Below, one piece after another: positions 8,506-16,081 of a stretch of DNA of 20,652 nt; the first letter of the stretch is position 1; every line of letters starts with the position of its first letter. The translations under genes and the position numbers were made by a program. A model generated the notes under the pieces. The model saw only the letters and a program-made list of their open reading frames with translations, had not been told where the DNA came from and made no database searches. The stretch is from CAURNT01 sp963539215 (GTDB taxonomy: Bacteria; Fusobacteriota; Fusobacteriia; Fusobacteriales; Leptotrichiaceae): NCBI GenBank assembly GCA_963539215.1, contig CAUTJT010000011.1, positions 1 to 20,652 on the forward strand. Direction: 5' to 3'.

Positions 8506-8534
8506 TTGCAATTTATTTAAAATCGAGGTATTAT
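8506..8534 (+). promoter_or_regulatory. Candidate promoter of the tracrRNA
   Basis: TTGCAA (8506-8511) and TATTAT (8529-8534) are separated by exactly 17 bp. Transcription would start near 8541, just inside the anti-repeat. The promoter occupies the 44-nt linker between the last CRISPR repeat and the anti-repeat, so this same stretch would also be the leader if new spacers enter at this end. Confidence 0.65.
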
Positions 8535-8540
8535 ATTACT

Positions 8541-8643
8541 AGATGACATGACGTGTTCAAATAAGACACTGTCGAAAGTGCTCACTTAGTGAGTTGTTGC
8601 GGTTGCAACATAATTATAAGATAGAATTATTCTATCTTTTTTT
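8541..8643 (+). ncRNA. tracrRNA (trans-activating CRISPR RNA)
   Basis: The anti-repeat spans 8538-8562. ACTAGATGACATGAC (8538-8552) pairs with repeat positions 9-23 over 15 bp with one G:U; GTGT (8553-8556) lies opposite GA; TCAAAT (8557-8562) pairs with repeat positions 1-6, ending in a U:G pair. This is the same lower stem / bulge / upper stem plan as the SpCas9 duplex. Downstream come a nexus-like hairpin (GAC-ACT-GTC, 8565-8573), hairpin CTCAC/GTGAG (8581-8593), hairpin TGTTGC/GCAACA with GGTT loop (8595-8610), and a terminator hairpin with T run. Start and end are inferred from promoter and terminator. It guides processing of pre-crRNA with Cas9 and RNase III. Unlike S. pyogenes, where it lies upstream of cas9 on the other strand, it follows the array on the same strand. 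Confidence 0.9.
8618..8643 (+). terminator. Rho-independent terminator of the tracrRNA
   Basis: A perfect 9-bp stem AAGATAGAA (8618-8626) / TTCTATCTT (8630-8638) with a TTA loop is followed by seven T residues (8637-8643). On the opposite strand the T run is absent, which supports + strand transcription of the tracrRNA. It would also end any read-through from the array. Confidence 0.93.
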
Positions 8644-8836
8644 ATTATAATTTAATTGATAACTTTTATACTATAATATATTTTTTTATATAAAATATAA
8701 ATTCATTTAATAAATTTTCTTTAAAAAGCAATTCTTTTTTAAAATATATTTTTTGTGATATATTTTGTTTTAATTTCATATCTCTTTTTACCCTATTATT
8801 TATATTGATTTTAAGCCACTTTTTTTACTAAAAACC
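8644..8836. other. AT-rich intergenic spacer between tracrRNA and gyrB promoter
   Basis: About 190 bases of almost pure A/T with no convincing open frame, hairpin or repeat on either strand. A TATAAT at 8672-8677 lacks a properly spaced -35 and is not called. It marks the boundary between the CRISPR locus and the housekeeping cluster. Confidence 0.6.
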
Positions 8837-8865
8837 TTTAAAAAATCTTGTATTTATGCTATAAT
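8837..8865 (+). promoter_or_regulatory. Extended -10 promoter of the gyrB cluster
   Basis: A consensus TATAAT (8860-8865) is preceded by TG one base upstream (TGC TATAAT, extended -10), with a weaker TTTAAA (8837-8842) 17 bp before it. Transcription from about 8872 makes the ATG at 8867 untranscribed, so it fixes the gyrB start at 8897. It is the likely main promoter for gyrB-gyrA and possibly genes further along. Confidence 0.75.
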
Positions 8866-8896
8866 TATGTATAAAAGAAAATATTGTGGAGGGAAT

Positions 8897-10846
8897 ATGT
8901 CAGAGAAAAATTATGGTGGAGATAGTATTACAGTCTTAGAAGGATTGGAAGCTGTCAGAGTAAGACCGGGAATGTATATAGGATCTACTGGAACTAGTGG
9001 ATTGCATCATTTAGTTTGGGAGATAGTTGATAATAGTATAGATGAGGCTTTAGCAGGGTTTTGTGATACAATAACTATTAAAATGTTGCCAAATTCTGTT
9101 ATTGAAATAACAGATAATGGTAGAGGAATACCGACAGAAACTCATAAGTCAGGTAAGTCAACATTAGAAGTTGTAATGACGGTTCTTCATGCTGGAGGAA
9201 AGTTTGATAATTCAAATTACCAATTTTCAGGTGGACTTCATGGAGTTGGAGTATCAGTAGTTAATGCATTATCAGAAGAATTAGTTGCAACAATTACAAG
9301 AGATGGTAAAGTTGTAAGACAAACATTTTCAAAAGGTAAACCTGTAACTGAGGCGTTAGAAATAGGTAAAGCACCTAAAAATGCACATGGTACAACTATT
9401 AGTTTTAAACCGGATGCAGAAATATTTGAAAACGTTAATTTTGAATATTCAGTATTAGAAAGAAGATTAAAGGAGTTAGCGTATTTAAATAGTGGATTAA
9501 ATATAATTTTAATAGATGAAAGAGATGCAGATAATATTAAGAAAGTAGACTTCTGTTTTGAAGGGGGTATAAAAGATTTTGTACTTGAAATAGCAGATGG
9601 AGATAATATTATAGGTAATGTAATATATATGAAAGATCAGGTTGTATTATCTAAGAATGAATTTGATGATGATGGAAATCCGCTTCCTGATAAATATTCA
9701 GAAGTAGAAATAGCTATGACTTATAGAAATGCTCAAGATACAAGAGAATATTCATTTGTAAATAATATTAATACATATGATGGTGGAACTCATGTGTCAG
9801 GATTTAGAACAGCCTTAACTCGTATTATGAATGATATGGCACGTACTTTAGGTAAAAAAGGTAATTTCCAAGGTACAGATGTTAGGGAAGGATTAGTTTG
9901 TGTTATAAATCTTAAATATCCTGAACCTCAATTTGAATCACAAACTAAATCAAAATTAGGAACAACGGAAGCAACAGGTATAGTATCAGGAGTTGTTTCA
10001 AGTAAACTTAAAATGTATTTAGAAGATAATCCAAAGGAAACAGATGTAATAATAGACAAAATAGCTATATCTAAAGATGCTCGTGAAGCTGCTAAAAAAG
10101 CTCGTGAAGCTGTTACTAAGAAAAATAGCTTTGAATTTGGATCATTACCTGGTAAACTTGCAGATTGTCAATCTAAAGATCCTACTATTTCAGAAGTGTT
10201 TATAGTCGAAGGAGATAGTGCAGGAGGTTCTGCAAAACAGGGAAGAAAAAGAGAATTTCAAGCAATACTTCCATTACGTGGAAAGATATTAAATGTTGAG
10301 AAAGCTAATGAACATAAGATACTTGAAAATTCAGAAATTAAAAATATGATAACAGCATTTGGTACAGGCATACTTGATAGATTTGATGCTGAAAAATTAA
10401 GATATCATAAGATAATAATAATGACGGATGCCGATGTTGATGGTGCTCATATTAGAACCCTTATGCTTACATTCTTCTATAGATATTTAAGAGAATTAAT
10501 TAATAGAGGACACATATATATAGCTCAACCTCCATTGTATAAAATAACAGTTGGGAAAAGTATTAAATATGCTTATTCTGATACTGAGCTTAAATCTATT
10601 ACTTCAGTTATAGAAAGAGAGAATAGAAGATATAGTATACAAAGATATAAAGGGTTGGGAGAAATGAATCCAGAACAACTTTATGAAACTACTATGGATC
10701 CTGAAGTTAGAACTCTTTTAAGAGTAACGCTTGAAGATGCACAATATGCAGATCAAATGTTTAATATATTAATGGGGGATAAGGTTGAACCAAGACGTGC
10801 ATTTATTGAAGAGCATGCAACTTATGTTAGAAATTTAGATATATAG
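8897..10846 (+). CDS. gyrB: DNA gyrase subunit B
   Basis: This is the ATPase subunit of the A2B2 topoisomerase that introduces negative supercoils. The chosen start gives 649 residues (MSEKNYGGDS...); an in-frame ATG at 8867 lies over the promoter -10. GGAGG at 8888-8892 precedes the chosen ATG. The GHKL ATPase shows Glu42 and Asn46 (EIVDNSIDEAL), Asp73 (DNGRGIP) and GGLHGVG, in the same numbering as E. coli. The transducer domain follows. The TOPRIM domain has EGDSAGGSAKQGR with Glu438 and DADVD with Asp511 and Asp513. The C-terminal tail contains QRYKGLGEMNPEQL. The length is that of insert-free GyrB (about 640), unlike the 804-residue E. coli protein. gyrA follows 70 bases later. ParE is the alternative, but the pairing with a GyrA-box subunit argues for gyrase. 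Confidence 0.96.
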   Translation: MSEKNYGGDSITVLEGLEAVRVRPGMYIGSTGTSGLHHLVWEIVDNSIDEALAGFCDTITIKMLPNSVIEITDNGRGIPTETHKSGKSTLEVVMTVLHAGGKFDNSNYQFSGGLHGVGVSVVNALSEELVATITRDGKVVRQTFSKGKPVTEALEIGKAPKNAHGTTISFKPDAEIFENVNFEYSVLERRLKELAYLNSGLNIILIDERDADNIKKVDFCFEGGIKDFVLEIADGDNIIGNVIYMKDQVVLSKNEFDDDGNPLPDKYSEVEIAMTYRNAQDTREYSFVNNINTYDGGTHVSGFRTALTRIMNDMARTLGKKGNFQGTDVREGLVCVINLKYPEPQFESQTKSKLGTTEATGIVSGVVSSKLKMYLEDNPKETDVIIDKIAISKDAREAAKKAREAVTKKNSFEFGSLPGKLADCQSKDPTISEVFIVEGDSAGGSAKQGRKREFQAILPLRGKILNVEKANEHKILENSEIKNMITAFGTGILDRFDAEKLRYHKIIIMTDADVDGAHIRTLMLTFFYRYLRELINRGHIYIAQPPLYKITVGKSIKYAYSDTELKSITSVIERENRRYSIQRYKGLGEMNPEQLYETTMDPEVRTLLRVTLEDAQYADQMFNILMGDKVEPRRAFIEEHATYVRNLDI

Positions 10847-10885
10847 TATGAAAATATGAGTTTAAAAAGTTAAAGGATAAATTAA

Positions 10886-10927
10886 ATGAGTAAAAAGTTT
10901 GAGATAGAGGTGAAAAATGTCAAATAA
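10886..10927 (+). other. Candidate 13-codon upstream ORF overlapping the gyrA start
   Basis: An ATG at 10886 opens a frame reading MSKKFEIEVKNVK and stops with TAA at 10925-10927, just after the gyrA ATG (10917) and in a different frame. AAAGGA at 10872-10877 lies 8 nt upstream of its start. Such an arrangement could couple gyrA translation to termination on the short frame. It may equally be chance in AT-rich sequence; no family is recognisable. Confidence 0.3.
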
Positions 10928-13508
10928 ATATGATGAATTCGACAATTTAGAAGAAGTTGTTGAAGAAGTAGAAGATAATACAGAAGATAGTGCTGAAGTA
11001 TTAGAGGTAATGCGTAGAACAGAAATGTCTAATGAAATCCCTATATTTATAGAAGATGAAATTAAAAACTCATATTTAGATTATTCTATGAGTGTTATAG
11101 TTTCACGTGCTCTTCCTGATGTAAGAGATGGGTTAAAACCTGTTCATAGAAGAATTCTATTTGCTATGAATGATATGGGTATGGGTCATGATAAACCTTA
11201 TAAAAAATCAGCAAGAATAGTTGGGGAAGTATTAGGTAAATATCACCCACATGGAGATAGTGCAGTATATAATTCTATGGTAAGAATGGCACAAGATTTT
11301 AATACTAGATATATGTTAGTTGATGGTCATGGTAACTTTGGATCTATAGATGGAGATTCAGCAGCCGCAATGAGATATACAGAAGCTCGTATGGCGAAAA
11401 TTACATCTGAATTACTTGTAGATATAGATAAAGATACTATAAATTGGAGAAAGAACTTTGATGAAAGTTTAGATGAACCTAAAGTTCTTCCTGCTAAACT
11501 TCCAAACTTACTATTAAATGGAACTACAGGTATAGCAGTTGGTATGGCGACAAATATACCTCCACATAATTTGAAAGAAGTAGCAGATGCTATAGTTGCT
11601 TTAATAGATAATAGAGACATTAGTATTGATGAATTAATTACATATATTAAAGGTCCTGATTTTCCTACTGGAGGTATAATATATGGTAAATCTGGAATTT
11701 ATTCAGCATATAGAACAGGTAGAGGTAAGGTAAGAGTTTCAGGTAAAACTCATATAGAAAAAGATAAGAAGAATGGTAGAGAATCAATAGTAATTACAGA
11801 AATACCATATCAAGTAAACAGAGCTAAACTTATAGAAAGAATAGCTGAACTTGTTAAGGAAAAAAAGATTACAGGTATATCTGATTTAAGAGATGAAAGT
11901 AAAACTGATACAAGAATTGTTATAGAACTTAAAAAAGGTGAAGAAAGTGAATTAATATTAAATAGCTTATATAAATTTACTGATCTTCAAACTACTTTTG
12001 GTATAATAATGCTTGCTCTAGTTAATGATGTACCGCGTGTATTAAACTTAAAACAAATATTAGTTAAATATTTAGAGCATAGATTTGATGTTATTGTTAG
12101 AAAAACTAAATATGAATTAAACAAGGCTAATAAACGTGCTCATATATTAGAAGGATTTAGAAAAGCTCTTGATCATATAGATGAAATTATTAAAATAATA
12201 AGAGGATCAAGTGATGGGAATACAGCTCGTATAGCATTGATGGAGAAATTTGATTTCACAGATATACAAGCTAGATCTATACTTGATATGAGATTACAAA
12301 GATTAACAGGTCTTGAAAGAGAAAAAATAGAAAATGAATATAGAGAATTATTAATTTTAATTAAAGATTTAGAAGATATATTAGCTAATGATTCAAGAGT
12401 ATATGAAATAATTAGAAATGAAGTTCTAGAACTTAAAGAAAAATATGGTGATGATAGACGTACTGATATTGAAAATGATAGATTAGAAATAGGTATAGAA
12501 GATCTAATTAAAAATGAAGATGTTATAGTTACTATAACTAAAAAAGGATATATTAAACGTATGTCATTAGATGCATATAAAGCACAAAAGAGAGGTGGAC
12601 AAGGAGTATCAAGTACAACTACGGTTGAAGATGATGTTCTTAAAGACATATATACTGCTAAAACTTTAGATAAATTGATGATATTTAGTGATAAAGGTAA
12701 AGTATATTCTACTAAGGTTTATGAAATTGCAGAAAGTTCTAAACAAGCTCGTGGTAAATTAATACAAAATATTATAGATCTTGAAGAAAATGAAAAAGTT
12801 AGTGTTATTATTAGAGTAGATGAAAAAGAAAATGACACAAGAGATTTAGTGTTTATTACTAAGAGTGGAGTAATTAAAAAGACTAAACTTGAAGAGTTTA
12901 GAAGTATAAATAAAAATGGTAAAAAAGCACTTACATTTAAAGATGATAGTGATGAAGTTAAATTTGTTGGTGTTACATCAGGAAGTGGAAATGATGAAAT
13001 ATTCATAGCAACTAAAGATGGAATAGCGATTAGATTTAGTGAAAAAGATATACGTTCTATGGGAAGAAGTGCAGCAGGAGTTAGAGCTATTAAATTAAAT
13101 GAGGGTGATGCTGTAGTTTCAGCTGATATTATTAATAGTAATGATGATATTGAAAAATTAACGGTACTTACTATAAGTTCTAAAGGATATGGTAAGAGAA
13201 CACCATTAGAAGATTATAAGACTCAATCAAGAGGTGGGAAAGGTCTTAAAAATTATAAATTAGTAGGTGAAAATAATTTTGTTGTTTATTCGGCAATCAT
13301 AAAAGAAAATGAAGTAGAAAATGGAGAAATTAACCTTATAGCTATATCTTCTAGTGGAACAGTTATTAGAACAATTATTAAAGATTTATCTGTAATAGGA
13401 AGAAGTACACAAGGTGTTAGAATTCAAAAATTAAAACATAAAGATGAGTACCTAGTTTCAGCAGATAGAGTTATTTCTGAAAATAAAGAGGAAGAAATAG
13501 AAGATTAG
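10917..13508 (+). CDS. gyrA: DNA gyrase subunit A
   Basis: This 863-residue protein is the DNA breakage-reunion subunit of gyrase. The winged-helix domain carries the catalytic Tyr154 (AAAMRYTEAR; E. coli Y122). The quinolone-determining region reads HPHGDSAVYN, with Ser115 (E. coli S83) and Asn119 (E. coli D87). The tower and coiled coil follow, then the C-terminal beta-pinwheel with a GyrA box QKRGGQG at 557-563 and a related QSRGGKG further on; the box identifies gyrase rather than topoisomerase IV. About 32 extra residues precede the usual N-terminus and are strongly acidic. AGAGGTG at 10906-10912 supports the ATG at 10917; a later in-frame Met37 has no good ribosome site. The C-terminus is also acidic (NKEEEIED). 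Confidence 0.96.
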   Translation: MSNKYDEFDNLEEVVEEVEDNTEDSAEVLEVMRRTEMSNEIPIFIEDEIKNSYLDYSMSVIVSRALPDVRDGLKPVHRRILFAMNDMGMGHDKPYKKSARIVGEVLGKYHPHGDSAVYNSMVRMAQDFNTRYMLVDGHGNFGSIDGDSAAAMRYTEARMAKITSELLVDIDKDTINWRKNFDESLDEPKVLPAKLPNLLLNGTTGIAVGMATNIPPHNLKEVADAIVALIDNRDISIDELITYIKGPDFPTGGIIYGKSGIYSAYRTGRGKVRVSGKTHIEKDKKNGRESIVITEIPYQVNRAKLIERIAELVKEKKITGISDLRDESKTDTRIVIELKKGEESELILNSLYKFTDLQTTFGIIMLALVNDVPRVLNLKQILVKYLEHRFDVIVRKTKYELNKANKRAHILEGFRKALDHIDEIIKIIRGSSDGNTARIALMEKFDFTDIQARSILDMRLQRLTGLEREKIENEYRELLILIKDLEDILANDSRVYEIIRNEVLELKEKYGDDRRTDIENDRLEIGIEDLIKNEDVIVTITKKGYIKRMSLDAYKAQKRGGQGVSSTTTVEDDVLKDIYTAKTLDKLMIFSDKGKVYSTKVYEIAESSKQARGKLIQNIIDLEENEKVSVIIRVDEKENDTRDLVFITKSGVIKKTKLEEFRSINKNGKKALTFKDDSDEVKFVGVTSGSGNDEIFIATKDGIAIRFSEKDIRSMGRSAAGVRAIKLNEGDAVVSADIINSNDDIEKLTVLTISSKGYGKRTPLEDYKTQSRGGKGLKNYKLVGENNFVVYSAIIKENEVENGEINLIAISSSGTVIRTIIKDLSVIGRSTQGVRIQKLKHKDEYLVSADRVISENKEEEIED

Positions 13509-13517
13509 AGGTATATT

Positions 13518-14291
13518 ATGGAAAAATTTAAAAGATTCCTATTTTTACTAACGAGTGATAGTGAAGTAAAAGAAATAATTAAATTTTCAAAAAGCCTTAA
13601 AGAAAAATTTGGTGATAATATTGAAAATGACCTTGTATATGTTAAGGATTTAGAACTTTACGAAAAGTTACCTTTGACTATACAAGGTCTAGGGGTTAAT
13701 AATAATACTATAGATTTAATAAAAGAGTATAGGGCTATTGAAAATGAAAAATATGATGAATATTATTCTCAAATTAAACCGTATTTTAGAAAGGTATATG
13801 CTTTAGAGGGGACAATATTAGATGTTGCTCTAGAAGAATTAAAAGCTTACGATTTACTTGTTATTTGTAAAAATGAAGGTAATAGATTAAGTGATAATCT
13901 TAATGCTTTGCTTAAACATCAGTATAAACCGTTGATAATACTTTCAAATACAGATAAAGATTATAGTTTTGAAAAAATACTTATGTTAAATGATGGCGGA
14001 TATAAAGTGAATACATCTGTATATCAATATTTTAATATATTTGGCTGCATGGATATAGATGTTTTGAGAGTGAATGTTGAAGATGAAAATAGATTAGTTG
14101 AAAGATTTGGTTCTCAATGTAACATTATAGATAAAAGTGGAGATCCTGCTTCTATAATACTTGAATTAGATTCAAAATATGATATGTTACTTATGGGAAA
14201 TTTAAGATATTCTCTTTTAATTGGTAAGTTAACAGGACAAGTAGGAGTTAAAGTTTTAGAAAACACTAAAACTCCGATATTTATAGGGTGA
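13518..14291 (+). CDS. Universal stress protein-like protein (tandem USP-like halves)
   Basis: This 257-residue soluble protein appears to contain two Rossmann-like alpha/beta halves (about 1-143 and 150-257). Each ends in a pattern seen in UspA proteins: YDLLVICKNEG...KPLIILS and YDMLLMGNLRY...TKTPIFIG, resembling D-L-(I/V)-V-M-G followed by xxPVLVV. The nucleotide-binding G-x2-G-x9-G(S/T) motif is not present in canonical form, so ATP binding is uncertain. There is no signal peptide or membrane segment. It starts 9 nt after gyrA, with AGAGG at 13507-13511, and lies 4 nt before the next gene, so it is probably co-transcribed with gyrA and the phosphodiesterase. The family assignment rests on pattern only; the specific role is unknown. 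Confidence 0.55.
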   Translation: MEKFKRFLFLLTSDSEVKEIIKFSKSLKEKFGDNIENDLVYVKDLELYEKLPLTIQGLGVNNNTIDLIKEYRAIENEKYDEYYSQIKPYFRKVYALEGTILDVALEELKAYDLLVICKNEGNRLSDNLNALLKHQYKPLIILSNTDKDYSFEKILMLNDGGYKVNTSVYQYFNIFGCMDIDVLRVNVEDENRLVERFGSQCNIIDKSGDPASIILELDSKYDMLLMGNLRYSLLIGKLTGQVGVKVLENTKTPIFIG

Positions 14292-14295
14292 TTTT

Positions 14296-14751
14296 ATGAA
14301 AATATTATTAGTTTCAGATTCTCATAGAGATGTTAAATATCTTTATGAAGTGGTAAATAAAGAAAAACCGAATATTATTATGTATGCAGGAGATCATAGT
14401 AGTGATGCTTATGATTTAAATTTAGCTTTTGATATTCCTGTTTATATAGTTAGAGGAAATTGTGATTATGATGATTATACGGGTATAGATATAGAAGAAA
14501 TACAAGTAGATGGATTGGGTAAGGTTATACTAACTCATGGACATTTATTTGATGTAAAAAGAAATATGAATACCATATATACTATGGGAGTTGAAAAAGG
14601 TGCTAATATGGTAATTTTTGGCCATACACATATACAACATTTAAGTGATTTTAAAGGTATAATTTTTGTTAATCCTGGTGCTATAGTTAATCATGAGTAT
14701 GCAATATATGAAGATGGGAAGATAGAGTTTAAAGGAGGAAGAAATGGTTAA
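14296..14751 (+). CDS. YfcE/MJ0936-type metallophosphoesterase
   Basis: This 151-residue calcineurin-like phosphoesterase has every metal-ligand motif of the small YfcE/YsnB/MJ0936 family: Asp8-x-His10 (VSDSH), Gly32-Asp33 (AGDH), Gly54-Asn55 (RGNCD), His81 (THGH) and GHTH at 109-112. These bind a dinuclear Mn/Fe-type centre that hydrolyses phosphodiesters such as cyclic nucleotides or model substrates; the natural substrate of the family is not settled. The length is typical. It begins 4 nt after the USP-like gene and its 3' end overlaps the following membrane-protein gene by 8 nt, indicating a shared transcript. Confidence 0.92.
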   Translation: MKILLVSDSHRDVKYLYEVVNKEKPNIIMYAGDHSSDAYDLNLAFDIPVYIVRGNCDYDDYTGIDIEEIQVDGLGKVILTHGHLFDVKRNMNTIYTMGVEKGANMVIFGHTHIQHLSDFKGIIFVNPGAIVNHEYAIYEDGKIEFKGGRNG

Positions 14752-16066
14752 AAAAAGTATTAAAATGTTTGAAACAGTAATGGTATGGCTTTTATCCCTT
14801 TGTTTCATAACTCAAGTTCTTTTAGTTTTTAAAGTTATTGATTTATCATATTCTTTAAGAGGAAGTATAACTAGTCAGACAGATTTTGTAACTTTAGTAA
14901 CTAAGCTTTCGACAAAAGTTATAGATTTAAAAGCCATACAAATTTTTGGACTTATAAATCGTTCATTTTTATTAATTTTATTATTTGTATTTGCTGCCTT
15001 CATAGTTTATAGATTAATCAGAAAAGAAAATAAAAGATTATTACAAGCTAGTACAGTGATGGTATGGGTAGCTTCTATGACTACAGTTTTATATGTGTAT
15101 ATTACTCGTGATGTTTTTTATGCTTTGAAAAGTATAACAACAAGAGATTATAGTTTAAGTTTTGAAAATGCTATGTACTTATTAGGAAGAGTTCAAAAAA
15201 TAGTTGAATTTAGAGATATAATAATTATATTATTATTCATAATTTTAATTTCAACATTAGGGGCAATTATACTAAATGTTAGAGAAATACTTGATAAATC
15301 AGATGATATTAAATTTGCTAAATTAAATTTAGGAATATTTCTATCATCTCTTATATTATTAGGTTCTTTAATATCGTGGAATGTATATATTAGTTATTCT
15401 GTTAAACAATTTAAACCGCTAGAGTACATGGTTAAAAATTATGTTCATAAGAATGATGATGTATATTTAATAGGTACTATTAATATGAAGAAAGTTAATG
15501 CAAATAATGTAGATCCAGTTTTTAGAAATCTATATCTTAGAGGGGTTAACTATGAAGTTCAAAATCCAGATAAAGCTTTAGTTGGTAATCAGGAAAAGAC
15601 AATTAATGTTAGTTATGATGTAGAAACTAAAGAAAGTTTAGGACTTAAAACAGGTAATATTGAAACTAAGGTATATATATCTAGTGTTCCTAAGATAGTA
15701 GATAGTATATCAAATATAAATATAGATAGTTTATTTAAGTTTTTAAATGAATATGATGGAAGATATATATCAAAAAGTATACATGATGACATTACTGGTA
15801 TATATGAAGGTAATGCTAAAGATGGGAAAAAAGAATACTATATCTTAGAAAAAGTAAATAAAGATCAATTGAGTATAACAGAAATAGTTGGATTAGATAA
15901 AGTTAATATTGTATATAAATTAATATATATAGGTGTTATGTATACACAAAATTCTGATGTTGTAGGATTTGAAGCATTGAATAATTTTGATGCTCAAAAA
16001 ATATATATAGATAAAGAAGATTTATTAAATGTACTTAAAGTAAATAATATAGTAAAAGTTAAATGA
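14744..16066 (+). CDS. Uncharacterised five-helix membrane protein with large C-terminal domain
   Basis: I do not recognise a family in this 440-residue protein. Five hydrophobic segments are visible at about residues 11-29, 72-90, 102-121, 158-178 and 194-214, and a hydrophilic domain of about 225 residues follows (220-440). That domain is rich in beta-type patterns (NVSYDVETKE, ETKVYISSVPK, YYILEKVNKD). With an odd number of helices and a basic N-terminus (MVKKSIK), the inside-positive rule would place the C-terminal domain outside the cytoplasm. No cysteine cluster or nuclease, kinase or transporter signature is seen. Its start overlaps the phosphodiesterase gene by 8 nt behind a strong AAAGGAGG (14731-14738), so it is well translated. 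pheS follows 15 nt later. Its place in a housekeeping operon suggests a core rather than an acquired gene. Confidence 0.8.
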   Translation: MVKKSIKMFETVMVWLLSLCFITQVLLVFKVIDLSYSLRGSITSQTDFVTLVTKLSTKVIDLKAIQIFGLINRSFLLILLFVFAAFIVYRLIRKENKRLLQASTVMVWVASMTTVLYVYITRDVFYALKSITTRDYSLSFENAMYLLGRVQKIVEFRDIIIILLFIILISTLGAIILNVREILDKSDDIKFAKLNLGIFLSSLILLGSLISWNVYISYSVKQFKPLEYMVKNYVHKNDDVYLIGTINMKKVNANNVDPVFRNLYLRGVNYEVQNPDKALVGNQEKTINVSYDVETKESLGLKTGNIETKVYISSVPKIVDSISNINIDSLFKFLNEYDGRYISKSIHDDITGIYEGNAKDGKKEYYILEKVNKDQLSITEIVGLDKVNIVYKLIYIGVMYTQNSDVVGFEALNNFDAQKIYIDKEDLLNVLKVNNIVKVK

Positions 16067-16081
16067 TGAAGTGGAGGAAAA

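Noticed and set aside
8494..8537. The linker as a guide targeting the cas9 promoter, as in the S. pyogenes long tracrRNA
   Set aside because: By eye I found no convincing match between this linker and the region upstream of cas9 (469-622).
8656..8677. TTGATA and TATAAT in the spacer between tracrRNA and gyrB as a second promoter
   Set aside because: They are only 10 bp apart, and no properly placed partner hexamer is present for either.
8867..8896. An ATG at 8867 giving GyrB ten extra residues
   Set aside because: It lies between the TATAAT at 8860-8865 and the predicted transcript start near 8872, has no ribosome site, and the ATG at 8897 gives the family-typical N-terminus.
11327..13006. 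Long - strand open frames opposite gyrA (and similar ones opposite pheS and pheT)
   Set aside because: They mirror the codon bias of the real genes, have no ribosome sites, and give low-complexity Ser/Ile/Leu-rich proteins.
16067..16081. T-box or attenuator control of pheST
   Set aside because: Only 15 bases separate pheS from the previous gene and no hairpin or terminator is present there.
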